Source: Algoriphagus sp. Y33 (GTDB lineage: Bacteria > Bacteroidota > Bacteroidia > Cytophagales > Cyclobacteriaceae). From it: DNA of 64,000 nucleotides. The stretch covers positions 5,632,001-5,696,000 of the forward strand of contig NZ_CP061947.1 in assembly GCF_014838715.1 (NCBI RefSeq). The letters are read 5' to 3'. The translations under genes and the position numbers were made by a program. Each line of letters opens with the position of its first letter. Within the stretch, counting starts at the first letter, position 1. Below the pieces are notes generated by a model that was not told where the DNA came from, made no database searches, and worked only from the letters and a program-made list of their open reading frames with translations. Below, one piece after another: positions 44,573-52,651 of the stretch.

Positions 44573-45913
44573 TCAGGTAGGATCATATAGCTTCTCCTGC
44601 TCTTGAAAGCTGATTCCGTGATTTTTCAACGCTGTCAAAACCGGATTATAAATCTCAGGAAACACGGGGACGTGGAGACCTTTCAGTTTAATGTTTCCAT
44701 CCAGAAATAGGTCAACAGCAATTGCCAGCGGAAGCCCCACCGTTTTTGCCATGGCTGTGTAAGTGGCATCTTCACCAAAGCATACCAGACTTGATCGGAT
44801 TTCTTTGATGCCTTCGGCAGATTTGATTTGGAAGAGGTGCTGCATTACGATCATGTCTTTGTCTTCTGGGTAAAGCTTCCAGTTTTTCTCAAGAATTGCC
44901 TGAAGAATAACAGCCGGAGAGCCCTTTGTCAGTGGCAGCAGGTCATTTCCGAAAAATCCCAACCATTGGATTTTCTCCCATGTTGGGAAATCAAAATCAG
45001 GGATCAGATTCCCGAGTTTTTCTTCTACGGAAAGCGTTGGATCATAAGGCAGGAATGCATTCAAAAATTGTCTCAAAGTTGTTCCCTCGGGCAGATTCAT
45101 CTGAAAACCATCGTCACACATCCCCAGTTGTACGAAGATGTTCCAAGCTTTGCAGAAGCCTGATCTTCTTAAAGTCCCGCGGATCATGGTTCCGATTTTC
45201 TCCAGTCCATACACCCGTCTATAGCTGAGCGAATCCCGATTGGGGTAGCCGTCAAAATCTCCCAGTCCGGGAAATTGAATAGTTTCTAGCTGGTTGAAAA
45301 GCTGATGATAAGGGACAAATTTCAAATCGCCATTTTCTATGTAGCGGGAAGTTCCCTGACCTGCCAGCACGACGTTTCTTGGGTTCCAGGTGAACTTGTA
45401 TTTCCAGGGATTATCCTCTGATTCCGGTGCCAGAAGTCCGCCGCAGTAGGATTTGAAAGAGATGATTTCCTCTCCCTTTGATTTTGCGGAATGGATGATT
45501 TGCATGGCAGACATGTGGTCGATTCCCGGATCCAACCCACATTCATTCAGAAAAAACAAGCCTTTTGCTTCGATTTCCGATTTCATTTCGCGCATTTCTT
45601 CAGATTCGTAAGAAGCCGAGAAAAAGTGGGTTCCAAAGTGCAGACAATCCTTTGCTACCAATGGATGCATAGAAGCAGGCAGCATGGAAATCACCACATC
45701 GGCTTCTTGGATAAGTGCTTGTCGGGACTCCACATTCTCAATATCCAGTTGGTGGGCTTGGGTATTTGGCTGATTTTTAAGTTTTTTGGTTGCTGCATCA
45801 GGATCAATATCCGCCAAGATTAATTGTCGGTCTTTTGATTGGCAGCTTTTTGCCAGGAAATCGATCAGGAAAATGGCGGATTTTCCACCGCCTAAAATCA
45901 GAATTGTATGCAT
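44573..45913 (-). CDS. Saccharopine dehydrogenase family oxidoreductase
   Basis: The 446-residue protein has an N-terminal Rossmann motif (I-L-G-G-G-K-S-A) and the saccharopine dehydrogenase C-terminal domain (N-E-C-G-L-D-P-G-I-D-H-M near residue 125). It resembles the LYS9 domain that forms or splits saccharopine in lysine metabolism, but many bacterial members act on other amines such as carboxynorspermidine. No lysine or polyamine gene is adjacent, so the substrate is not decided. Length is normal for the LYS9-type domain. Confidence 0.85.
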   Translation of the reverse strand: MHTILILGGGKSAIFLIDFLAKSCQSKDRQLILADIDPDAATKKLKNQPNTQAHQLDIENVESRQALIQEADVVISMLPASMHPLVAKDCLHFGTHFFSASYESEEMREMKSEIEAKGLFFLNECGLDPGIDHMSAMQIIHSAKSKGEEIISFKSYCGGLLAPESEDNPWKYKFTWNPRNVVLAGQGTSRYIENGDLKFVPYHQLFNQLETIQFPGLGDFDGYPNRDSLSYRRVYGLEKIGTMIRGTLRRSGFCKAWNIFVQLGMCDDGFQMNLPEGTTLRQFLNAFLPYDPTLSVEEKLGNLIPDFDFPTWEKIQWLGFFGNDLLPLTKGSPAVILQAILEKNWKLYPEDKDMIVMQHLFQIKSAEGIKEIRSSLVCFGEDATYTAMAKTVGLPLAIAVDLFLDGNIKLKGLHVPVFPEIYNPVLTALKNHGISFQEQEKLYDPT

Positions 45914-46033
45914 CGTATGTAAAGTTACTCGGTCTAAAATCGAGAATATATTTTAGGGTAAAAAATTGTGGGGAGAATATTAGAGGGAACAATTTCCTAC
46001 CTTAATCGTTAGGAAAACTCCAATTAGAGAAAG

Positions 46034-46516
46034 ATGAGTAAGAAAATAAAGATAGAAGCTGAGTTTGAAGAACTGGCATGGGAGGAACTGACTATTGAAG
46101 AGCAGCAGCTGATGATGAGGGCGAGAAAAGTGTCAGAAAAAGCCTATGCGCCTTATTCCGACTTTCATGTGGGAGCAGCTGTCCGGCTAGAATCCGGTGA
46201 AATTCTACAGTCCAGTAATCAGGAAAATGTAAGTTTCCCCGTGGGAGTTTGTGCTGAGCGGCTGGTGCTTGGCTATGCGGGGGCAAACTTCCCGGATCTT
46301 GCAGTGAAGGAAATCGCAATAGTGGCGCGCAGAAAAGGAGATAAGATCTGGGCGGGAGTTTCGCCTTGCGGACTTTGTCGGCAGACAATCAACGAAGTGG
46401 AAATGAGATTTAATCAACCAATCACGATTCTTATTCAAAATCCCGATGGCTCCGTATTCCGATTCCAGGGAATCCAGACGCTTTTACCTTTCAAATTTGA
46501 CGATCTGAACGCATAG
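46034..46516 (+). CDS. cdd: Cytidine deaminase
   Basis: The 160-residue protein deaminates cytidine and deoxycytidine to uridine forms. The zinc motif is visible as V-C-A-E-R near residue 72 (Cys ligand and catalytic Glu) and P-C-G-L-C-R-Q near 112 (two Cys ligands), giving the three-Cys site of the small tetrameric enzymes; N-V-S-F-P near 63 is the substrate-binding region. The start leaves a somewhat long acidic N-terminus (about 25 residues). An esterase gene follows 4 bp downstream. Confidence 0.92.
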   Translation: MSKKIKIEAEFEELAWEELTIEEQQLMMRARKVSEKAYAPYSDFHVGAAVRLESGEILQSSNQENVSFPVGVCAERLVLGYAGANFPDLAVKEIAIVARRKGDKIWAGVSPCGLCRQTINEVEMRFNQPITILIQNPDGSVFRFQGIQTLLPFKFDDLNA

Positions 46517-46520
46517 AGTT

Positions 46521-47168
46521 TTGAAGAAAAGTATCAGGTTTCAGTATCAGGCGCACTATTCAGTTTCACATGAACCTACTTTCCAAGAGAAGGAGATCTG
46601 GCTGGTGTTGCATGGATATGGGCAATTGGCCGGGTTTTTCATCAGAAAGTTCCAGAATTTTGAATCCTCTGATCGGCTCTTTGTAGCTCCTGAAGCGACC
46701 AATTACAATTATCTCAATGGATTTTCGGGGAGAGTGGGCGCGAATTGGATGACAAAGCATGAACGGGAAGTAGCCATCCAAAACAATCACACTTACCTGG
46801 ATCTTTTGATGGATAAGCTACTTTCGCTGTATAGTGAGATGCCATCAATCAATGTGCTGGGATTCTCACAGGGAGCGGCTACCGCCACACGTTGGGCAAG
46901 TAGATGGACAGGTGAAGTGAGTCGGCTGGTGCTTTGGGCCGGAGGTTTTGCCCAAGACATGATTTTGGATGATGCACGGGGGAAATTTTCACAAACCGAA
47001 ATTATGTTGGTCCTAGGAGATCGGGACGAATTTGTCACGCCGGAAAGCCTTGAAATACAGGAAGAATTGATCAGAAATCTGGGTAAAAAGGTAAAAAGGA
47101 CAACTTTTTCCGGAGGGCACGAAATTGATGCTGAATTGCTTTCAAGAATTCTTGATTCAAGTGGGTAA
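46521..47168 (+). CDS. Alpha/beta hydrolase, carboxylesterase/phospholipase-like
   Basis: The 215-residue protein begins with TTG at 46521, 4 bp after cdd, and has the compact phospholipase/carboxylesterase fold: oxyanion region L-H-G-Y-G-Q near residue 30, nucleophile elbow G-F-S-Q-G-A near 114, Asp in G-D-R-D-E-F near 171 and His in G-G-H-E-I-D near 199. No signal peptide. It probably hydrolyses small carboxylic esters or thioesters. The operon link with cdd is by spacing only. Confidence 0.83.
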   Translation: MKKSIRFQYQAHYSVSHEPTFQEKEIWLVLHGYGQLAGFFIRKFQNFESSDRLFVAPEATNYNYLNGFSGRVGANWMTKHEREVAIQNNHTYLDLLMDKLLSLYSEMPSINVLGFSQGAATATRWASRWTGEVSRLVLWAGGFAQDMILDDARGKFSQTEIMLVLGDRDEFVTPESLEIQEELIRNLGKKVKRTTFSGGHEIDAELLSRILDSSG

Positions 47169-47263
47169 ATCCAACTATATTGGCACTTCAATCGCTTAAT
47201 TAACAATAGAGTTTGATCAGAATTCGACATTCACTATTTTTCTGAAAATTTTGTAAACCATCA

Positions 47264-47701
47264 ATGCTTTCCCTTACCGAAAAGGAGATAGACCTTATCT
47301 CAACACAATTACTCAAAGGAATGATCTGTTTCTATCAGATCGATAAGAAAAGAATTCATCAGATGCCGGATGATGAGGATTATTACAATTATGATCTGAC
47401 TGAGGCGGAAGAAGATGTACTGGATGAAATTGAGGAAAACCCGGACAATTATGCCGAGTTTACCCAGATGGAGCCGGCCCAAGAGCATCAGATGATGCAG
47501 GACTTTATAGATCGGCGGGTCAAAGAAAGAAATCTTGCGGAAGATTTGGTTAGTTCCCTGACCAAGCCAAAGGCAAATACTGCATTTAAGTTTTTGATAG
47601 AGGATTCCAAGTACAAAGCCGAGTGGACAGAATTCCGCAGGGAAAAGTACCATGACTGGATCAGGGAGCAGGTTGATAGCTTTAATTTCACCGAAGATTA
47701 A
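47264..47701 (+). CDS. UPF0158 family protein
   Basis: The 145-residue acidic protein matches the UPF0158 family (an early F-Y-Q-I-D, the D-E-I-E-E-N-P-D-N-Y segment, the M-x-D-F-I-D motif and the terminal R-E-K-Y-H-D-W-I). The family has no known function. It follows the hydrolase by 95 bp and ends at a weak terminator. Confidence 0.8.
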   Translation: MLSLTEKEIDLISTQLLKGMICFYQIDKKRIHQMPDDEDYYNYDLTEAEEDVLDEIEENPDNYAEFTQMEPAQEHQMMQDFIDRRVKERNLAEDLVSSLTKPKANTAFKFLIEDSKYKAEWTEFRREKYHDWIREQVDSFNFTED

Positions 47702-47710
47702 AGGATAGCC

Positions 47711-47733
47711 GGCCGATTTGGTCGGTTTTTTTG
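47711..47733 (+). terminator. Short terminator after the UPF0158 gene
   Basis: CCGA and TCGG pair (extended by flanking G-T pairs) around a short loop, followed by a run of T. Weak but well placed right after the stop codon. Confidence 0.5.
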
Positions 47734-47735
47734 TT

Positions 47736-47770
47736 TAACCGCTAAGAGCGCGAAGAAAGCGCAAAGAAAA
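47736..47770. repeat. CGCAAAG-type intergenic repeat
   Basis: An ACCGCTAAGAGCGCGAAG segment followed by AAGCGCAAAGAAAA belongs to the same repeat type as 37740, 57062 and 62373. It is non-coding. Confidence 0.45.
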
Positions 47771-47786
47771 TAATTGAAAGTTTGCC

Positions 47787-47926
47787 GCCGTGGGTGTCCA
47801 CTCACGGCATTTCTTTAGTTTGACATTCCCTTTGCAGTCGTGAGTGAAGACACTCAGGACATCTCCCTCATATTTTCTTACTTCCATTGCTAAGTCATTT
47901 TGATCCTGTGAGTGGAGACACTCACA
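47787..47926. repeat. Three related palindromes of the GTGAGTG...CACTCAC type
   Basis: Dyads centred in 47787-47808, 47838-47859 and 47907-47926 share the core GTGAGTG-NN-GACACTCAC (the first as GTGGGTGTCCACTCAC). Spacing is about 50 and 70 bp. They resemble REP-type palindromes; no REP-associated transposase gene lies in the window. Confidence 0.55.
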
Positions 47927-48185
47927 TAGGCGGTGTGACATTTGGCGTGCGTGAGGTGATGATACTGTTATTAATCACAAGAGGAGGCGGAGGTTTACGC
48001 AGAGGGCGCAGTTTAGATATAATTGTCTAATGAAGTCGAAGTTGTCTGGATGAGCGCAGTCGAAATCTTATTTTTGTGTTATCCTGCTTCTCCGGAAGCT
48101 GGATTTAATTTGCACTTTCATCCCTCTGTCGGAAGTTTTCTTAATAAATGTTTTGATAAGGCAGTTCTGTCATTAACCGCAGTTG
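47927..48185. other. Gene-free stretch before the duplicated segment
   Basis: It contains a CGCAGAGGGCGCAG repeat block at about 47999-48012 and, at 48079-48102, a 24-bp copy of the beginning of the direct repeats at 48186 and 50321. No gene is evident. Confidence 0.45.
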
Positions 48186-48314
48186 TCCTGCTTCTCCGGA
48201 AGCTGGTCGTTGAAGTCAGGATGGTTACGGCTATATCTGCAATAGAGCCCTATGGTTTTACCGATCAATCCAATTACATGAAATATTTACCTTCTGCAAA
48301 AAAAAACACCGGCT
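48186..48314 (+). repeat. Long direct repeat, left copy (5' gene fragment with frameshift)
   Basis: These 129 bp match 50321-50448 with three substitutions and one extra A in a poly-A run (9 against 8). The right copy is the beginning of the TolB_like gene at 50356; the left copy has the same start region but the extra A shifts the frame and the homology then stops. It is a gene 5' fragment left by a duplication or insertion event. Confidence 0.85.
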
Positions 48315-48383
48315 ATGTATCTAAAATCGCAAGCAATCATAATATTTTTTAGTTTAAACTATTCTTTTAACCAAAATAATCTT

Positions 48384-48599
48384 ATGAAAAACAAAATGAA
48401 AGTATTCGGTCTCAGCTTGGGAATGATGGCAATGTCCTTCACATTCTTTGTAGGCAATCCTTCGAGCGCTAAGGCTAATGACCCAGGCCCTTGCTATATG
48501 CATATGGCTAGATGTAATGGTGGTACTATGTCCTTGGATAACTGCAGGTCGGAGCATACCGCAGAAAGTTGCCGAGGAGCTTCTTGCTCAACTTGTTAA
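48384..48599 (+). CDS. Small exported cysteine-rich peptide
   Basis: I do not recognise the family. The ATG at 48384 gives 71 residues: a signal peptide (M-K-N-K-M-K-V-F-G-L-S-L-G-M-M-A-M-S) with a likely cleavage after A-K-A, leaving a mature peptide of about 41 residues with six cysteines (P-C-Y, R-C-N, N-C-R, S-C-R, S-C-S, T-C). The layout (small exported Cys-rich peptide followed by a beta-propeller lipoprotein) resembles NVEALA-type peptide loci of Bacteroidota, though the NVEALA motif itself is absent. A strong terminator follows at 48613. Confidence 0.75.
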   Translation: MKNKMKVFGLSLGMMAMSFTFFVGNPSSAKANDPGPCYMHMARCNGGTMSLDNCRSEHTAESCRGASCSTC

Positions 48600-48612
48600 T
48601 AATAAATCAGTG

Positions 48613-48648
48613 AACGCCAATCAAGAGTGTATGATTGGCGTTTCTTTT
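48613..48648 (+). terminator. Terminator after the Cys-rich peptide gene
   Basis: AACGCCAATCA (48613-48623) and TGATTGGCGTT (48632-48642) form a perfect 11-bp stem with an 8-base loop and a T-rich tail. It may reduce read-through into the propeller gene so the peptide is made in excess. Confidence 0.85.
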
Positions 48649-48680
48649 AAATTAAAATGTATCGTTTCTATTAAATTAAA

Positions 48681-49784
48681 ATGTACAAAGCACTTACAAT
48701 CTGTTTTTGCATATTTCTTTCCTGCAACAGAAAGCAAGATGTGACTGGGGTTTTGAACCTAACTGAGATTGATCCAATTTCAGATACGCTATTAATTACA
48801 AAGTTAATACCCCTTGCTTCAACTCAGTCAAATCTCCTAGGTTCATATCTCAATGTAAAGTATAACAATGATTGTATTTGGATCTTGGGCAAAGACAATT
48901 CTGATGCAATCCATGGTTTCAATTGGAAAGGTGAGTCAATCGGATATGTTGCAGAAAGAGGAGAAGCCCCAGGACAGCTGTTTAATTTATTGGACTTTTC
49001 ACTTGAAGGGGATGAAATAATAGCCCTTTCTAACCTTGGTGATGAAATAAAAATTTCCAATTATTCAAGTGATAATAGTTTGTTGGCACAAACTCAATAT
49101 CCTTTCAATTGCTTTACTTTCTGGAAAAACGAAGAGGGTGGGTACTTATTATATTCTGGTTATAATAAGGTGGCTGGAGAATACCGGTTATTATCAATCG
49201 ATTCCAGCGGTACTGTTCTCAATAAGCATCTCAAGAATAATTTTAACGAGAATATGATACCTCTAAGTGAACCCTCATTTTTTAAAGGGGATGGAGAAAT
49301 TTTATTTAGGGAGTCATTCAAGCCAGCAGTATATACAATGACTGCTGATGGGCCTGATCTAAAATATGAACTTAACTTTGGAGAATTGAGAGTCCCAGAC
49401 TCGTATTGGGAAATGGATGCTATATCTGGGTTTGAAATGATTGACCAAAATGGTTTTGCAAATATTGAATTCGTAGCTGAAAACAGTCACTATGCTATTT
49501 TTGATGTCTTTATTCAAAAAGAAGGTGAGATTTGGAAAGAAATTGTTATCCTATATAAGGATTCAAAAAAAGTTAGAAAAATTAAAGTAGCCACAGAAAT
49601 TAATGGGCATCTATTGACGCCAATAGGATTAGAAAATGATACGATACTATTCATTAGCTATGCACCATACCTAGTTCAAAATAGACGAAATTTGAATCTT
49701 TCTCAGGAAGCCTTAACTATTATTGACACTATTAATGAAGAAGATAACCCAGCTATCATTTATGCTCAAATCCCTAGTCTATAA
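48681..49784 (+). CDS. 6-bladed beta-propeller lipoprotein
   Basis: The 367-residue protein starts with a lipoprotein signal (M-Y-K-A-L-T-I-C-F-C-I-F-L-S-C-N, Cys at 15). The body has repeated beta strands with the family phrases I-P-L-A-S-T, G-K-D-N-S-D-A-I-H-G-F-N-W-K-G and E-R-G-E-A-P-G-Q-L, which mark the Bacteroidota 6-bladed beta-propeller lipoproteins. The start region ttaaattaaaATG is duplicated 24 bp upstream (48647-48661 and 48671-48685). Role unknown; its neighbours are a Cys-rich peptide and a thioredoxin-like lipoprotein. Confidence 0.82.
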   Translation: MYKALTICFCIFLSCNRKQDVTGVLNLTEIDPISDTLLITKLIPLASTQSNLLGSYLNVKYNNDCIWILGKDNSDAIHGFNWKGESIGYVAERGEAPGQLFNLLDFSLEGDEIIALSNLGDEIKISNYSSDNSLLAQTQYPFNCFTFWKNEEGGYLLYSGYNKVAGEYRLLSIDSSGTVLNKHLKNNFNENMIPLSEPSFFKGDGEILFRESFKPAVYTMTADGPDLKYELNFGELRVPDSYWEMDAISGFEMIDQNGFANIEFVAENSHYAIFDVFIQKEGEIWKEIVILYKDSKKVRKIKVATEINGHLLTPIGLENDTILFISYAPYLVQNRRNLNLSQEALTIIDTINEEDNPAIIYAQIPSL

Positions 49785-50265
49785 CACTTCATTTCTGATA
49801 ATTTTTATTTTTCCTTGTAGTTGCACCAGTTCTGAGAACTCGAAAAACGAATTCATCTAAATTTATCATACGCAGAATGTAAAGCTTTTATCTGTGCCAG
49901 AAACAAAATACCATTTAGGTTCGACTGAAGGTATTTATCAGGTAGTTACCTATACAACCTCTTTTAGCAAATGGTCTTTCTTAAATTATGCATGGGAGGA
50001 AAGTCATGATGACCATCCAGAATTTGACTTAATTTTTTACTATTCAGGAAGTGACACTACTGGATTAAAGGAGTGGATGTCGTCAAACGATTTTCCATAC
50101 CCTATCCTATTTGATATTGAAGGAGAGTTCAGAAAAGGAAATATTCGAGATAACAATTTAACAAATATATCTTTTGTAGTTAGAGATGGTGAGATTATTG
50201 ACTTTTCAAATCCATCTCTCAAAAATTTTGATGAAACGCTTACAGCCTTGTCTGCCGAAAACTAA
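49762..50265 (+). pseudogene. Thioredoxin-like lipoprotein broken by one in-frame TAA
   Basis: An ATG at 49762, inside the end of the propeller gene, opens a frame with a lipoprotein signal (L-I-I-F-I-F-P-C-S-C, Cys at 19 or 21). A TAA at 49858-49860 stops it after 32 codons, yet the same frame continues to 50265 and encodes a TlpA/thioredoxin-like domain (Y-Q-V-V-T-Y, then F-P-Y-P-I-L-F-D, then I-S-F-V-V-R-D-G). The redox CxxC expected after the first strand is replaced by S-F-S-K-W. A GTG at 49894 could restart translation without the signal. It is probably a pseudogene, or a redox-dead variant if read through. Confidence 0.7.
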
Positions 50266-50320
50266 CATACTTCAGTAATTAGCATGAAAGTACATTTTCT
50301 CATCTAGTGCTGCGCAATTA

Positions 50321-50448
50321 TCCTGCTTCTCCGGAAGCTGGCCGTTGAAGTCAGGATGGTTACGGCTATATCTGCAATAGAGTCCTATGGTTTAACCGAT
50401 CAATCCAATTACATGAAATATTTACCTTCTGCAAAAAAAACACCGGCT
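50321..50448 (+). repeat. Long direct repeat, right copy
   Basis: Partner of 48186-48314 (three substitutions, one indel). It covers 35 bp before the ATG at 50356 and the first 31 codons of the TolB_like gene. The two copies bracket the peptide, propeller and thioredoxin-like genes. Confidence 0.85.
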
Positions 50449-51234
50449 TTGGTGGAATCTGGGCCTAATGACTCAACGTTTACAGTTTATAGTAGTATGA
50501 GCAAGACGCTCACCGATTTTTCACTCACTGATACATCTTTGTTGGGCATTCATCAATACAAGCAGCCAGAAGGGTTGTATGAAGTGTATAGAATGTTTCA
50601 TGCAACGGATAGTACTGTGTTGGGACTAAAGTCCATTGACCCAAACCGGCTGGTGGAAATTTCTTTAAAGGATGGGAAAAGGGTAGCGGGCTACGGGACA
50701 TGGGAGAAAATCCCTGATGCGGATCACTTGATTGATTACAGCGATCCTATAATAAATTATCATCTGGGGCAAATTAATAAAGGATGGTTCAAAGCAAATA
50801 GAAAACTAGGACTGTTTGTCACCGCAGGTGTGTATCGGGATAAGATAGAAATATTTGACTATAATGATAAAAAATTTACGATAGTTGAGGGGCCAAGGGT
50901 AGAACTGCCAAAATTTGAAATTGTACAAGGTGGGGCAAATTCATCTGTGATTTTTGATATAGAAAACAAATACGGTCATCGGGATATTTATATAGATGAA
51001 AAATACATATATAATCTATACGGTGGGTTTAACGAACAGGAAATTTTTGAGACAAATGAAGTTGCCAAAACCATCTATATTCTAACTCATTCCGGTGATG
51101 TAGTGGGAAAGTTAAATCTAGATATATCCATAAGAGGATTGGTCGTAGACTCAAATCTTAAGAAAATCTATGGGATTACTACGGATGAAGATCCCGGGAT
51201 AGCTGTTTTTGAGCTTCCTGAAGAGTTTTTGTAA
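50356..51234 (+). CDS. TolB_like (BF3164-type) propeller protein, N-terminus uncertain
   Basis: The 292-residue product matches the BF3164/TolB_like family: short strands such as Y-R-M-F-H-A-T-D, K-I-E-I-F-D-Y-N-D-K and a C-terminal G-D-V-V-G-K-L-N-L-D, then K-K-I-Y-G-I-T-T-D-E-D-P-G-I. Family members are lipoproteins, but the ATG at 50356 gives no signal peptide and a TAG at 50305 blocks the upstream frame. An L-S-C-F-S-G-S lipobox-like phrase is present just upstream in another frame, so a frameshift may have cut off the signal. It may be non-functional. Confidence 0.68.
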   Translation: MVTAISAIESYGLTDQSNYMKYLPSAKKTPALVESGPNDSTFTVYSSMSKTLTDFSLTDTSLLGIHQYKQPEGLYEVYRMFHATDSTVLGLKSIDPNRLVEISLKDGKRVAGYGTWEKIPDADHLIDYSDPIINYHLGQINKGWFKANRKLGLFVTAGVYRDKIEIFDYNDKKFTIVEGPRVELPKFEIVQGGANSSVIFDIENKYGHRDIYIDEKYIYNLYGGFNEQEIFETNEVAKTIYILTHSGDVVGKLNLDISIRGLVVDSNLKKIYGITTDEDPGIAVFELPEEFL

Positions 51235-51257
51235 TGATATGTACTTAACCCTCATTA

Positions 51258-51287
51258 CAAAGGAACACAGCGATGGGTTCCTTTTTT
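51258..51287 (+). terminator. Terminator after the TolB_like gene
   Basis: AAGGAAC (51260-51266) pairs with GTTCCTT (51277-51283), followed by T-rich sequence. Confidence 0.75.
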
Positions 51288-51334
51288 ATTTAGGTACAGA
51301 GATTTTTTTCATCATTTTTTTATATTTTGATAGC

Positions 51335-51841
51335 ATGCAAGAGCCTGTCAATTACATGATCAGAAATACACTCCAGCCCGGTGATCTAGGGCAGGTGGCT
51401 GCCTTGCATGGTAAAGTCTATTCCGAAGAACATGACTTTGGATTGGGTTTTGAAGCCTATGTCATGGAAAGCTTGCTGGAGTTCTATTGGGCGTACAATT
51501 TGAAAAAGGATCGCGTATGGGTGGTGGAGAGTGAAGGAAAAATGATAGGTTTTGTATTACTTATGCATCGCCCGGCAAATAGCGCTCAGTTGCGGTATTT
51601 TATTTTGGCAAAGGAGTTTCGTGGACTGGGAATAGGAAGCAGGCTGATGAAAGAGTGGATGGAGTTCTACAAGGAAGCTAACTACGAAGCTGCTTATTTG
51701 TACACTACATCAGGGCTGGATGCCGCAGTCAGTTTGTATGAAAGAATGGGTTTTCGTAAGATCAGCGAAATGAAATCGATGAATTTTGGAGTGCCAATGC
51801 TGGAACAGTATTATGAGTTAATCACCCATCCGAAAAAATAA
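51335..51841 (+). CDS. GNAT family N-acetyltransferase
   Basis: The ATG at 51335 gives 168 residues; the longer open frame from 51209 overlaps the terminator and reads as non-coding. The acetyl-CoA motif A is visible as E-F-R-G-L-G-I-G-S-R-L-M near residue 96, and the C-terminal A-V-S-L-Y-E-R-M-G-F-R motif is typical. Resembles MarR-linked GNATs that act on small amines. The substrate is unknown. Confidence 0.85.
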   Translation: MQEPVNYMIRNTLQPGDLGQVAALHGKVYSEEHDFGLGFEAYVMESLLEFYWAYNLKKDRVWVVESEGKMIGFVLLMHRPANSAQLRYFILAKEFRGLGIGSRLMKEWMEFYKEANYEAAYLYTTSGLDAAVSLYERMGFRKISEMKSMNFGVPMLEQYYELITHPKK

Positions 51842-51850
51842 AAGTGTTGT

Positions 51851-51888
51851 GTAAGTGGTAAGTAGTCTGAATTCGGCTTACCACTTAC
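51851..51888. terminator. Bidirectional terminator between GNAT and KDPG aldolase genes
   Basis: GTAAGTGGTAAG (51851-51862) and CTTACCACTTAC (51877-51888) form a perfect 12-bp stem between convergent genes. Flanking sequence is only moderately T-rich. Confidence 0.7.
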
Positions 51889-51893
51889 ATTGT

Positions 51894-52553
51894 TTACTTG
51901 ATTTTTTTTATCACTTGAAGTGTATCCGCAATTTTATTCTCCAGCAAATCAAATTGCTGATTTTTGATCCAGTCTTTCTTGAAAAGTTGTGAACCCATCC
52001 CCACGCAATACACTCCTGCATCAAACCATTCCTTGAGGTTTTCCTCGGTAGGCTCTACACCACCTGTGGGCATGACATGAAGCTCAGGATAGACAGACTT
52101 GGCGGCTGCCACAAATGCTGAGCCCACGACGTTTCCGGGAAAAGCTTTGACCAAGGTTGCTCCTAATTTTTTTGCCTGAAATATCTCGGACATGGTAGCA
52201 CATCCGGGAATCCAAAAAACTTCCTTTGAATTGCAAAACACAGCCAGTTCCGGGATCAAAGCCGGAGAAACGATAAAATCTGCTCCTGCATCTATAAAGA
52301 CATTTGCATCTTCGGTGGTGAAGATGGTGCCGATACCCATGACCATATCGGGATACCTGGATGCGTATGTGCAAAGCTCTCTGAACACCTCTAGGGAGTT
52401 TGTCGCCCGGTTGGTGAATTCAAACACGCGAATTCCAGCCTTATAGGATGCATTAAGAACTCCTTTTGCCACTTCTATATCTGCATGATTGAACACAGGG
52501 ATCATTCCTGTGTCACTCATGGCTTGTAACATGTCACTTTGTGAAAATTTCAT
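51894..52553 (-). CDS. eda: 2-keto-3-deoxy-6-phosphogluconate/4-hydroxy-2-oxoglutarate aldolase
   Basis: The 219-residue aldolase splits KDPG to pyruvate and glyceraldehyde 3-phosphate. The Glu base is in V-F-E-F-T-N-R near residue 41, and the Schiff-base Lys is in L-V-K-A-F-P-G-N near 134, with P-T-G-G-V near 159. It is the second gene after KDG kinase (98-bp gap) on the same strand; together they finish the 2-keto-3-deoxygluconate route from uronates. Confidence 0.93.
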   Translation of the reverse strand: MKFSQSDMLQAMSDTGMIPVFNHADIEVAKGVLNASYKAGIRVFEFTNRATNSLEVFRELCTYASRYPDMVMGIGTIFTTEDANVFIDAGADFIVSPALIPELAVFCNSKEVFWIPGCATMSEIFQAKKLGATLVKAFPGNVVGSAFVAAAKSVYPELHVMPTGGVEPTEENLKEWFDAGVYCVGMGSQLFKKDWIKNQQFDLLENKIADTLQVIKKIK

Positions 52554-52651
52554 GCGTTTATATTTGATTTTTTATGGTCACATGGAATCTCGCATGGTTG
52601 ATAATCATACTAGTGTGTGCCTCTTGAGTCATGCTCGATTTCATATTTTTT

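Noticed and set aside
46034..47168. Anti-phage nucleotide-depletion pair (deaminase with hydrolase)
   Set aside because: The deaminase is a standard Cdd with all zinc ligands and normal length, and the hydrolase is a common esterase type; nothing points to defence.
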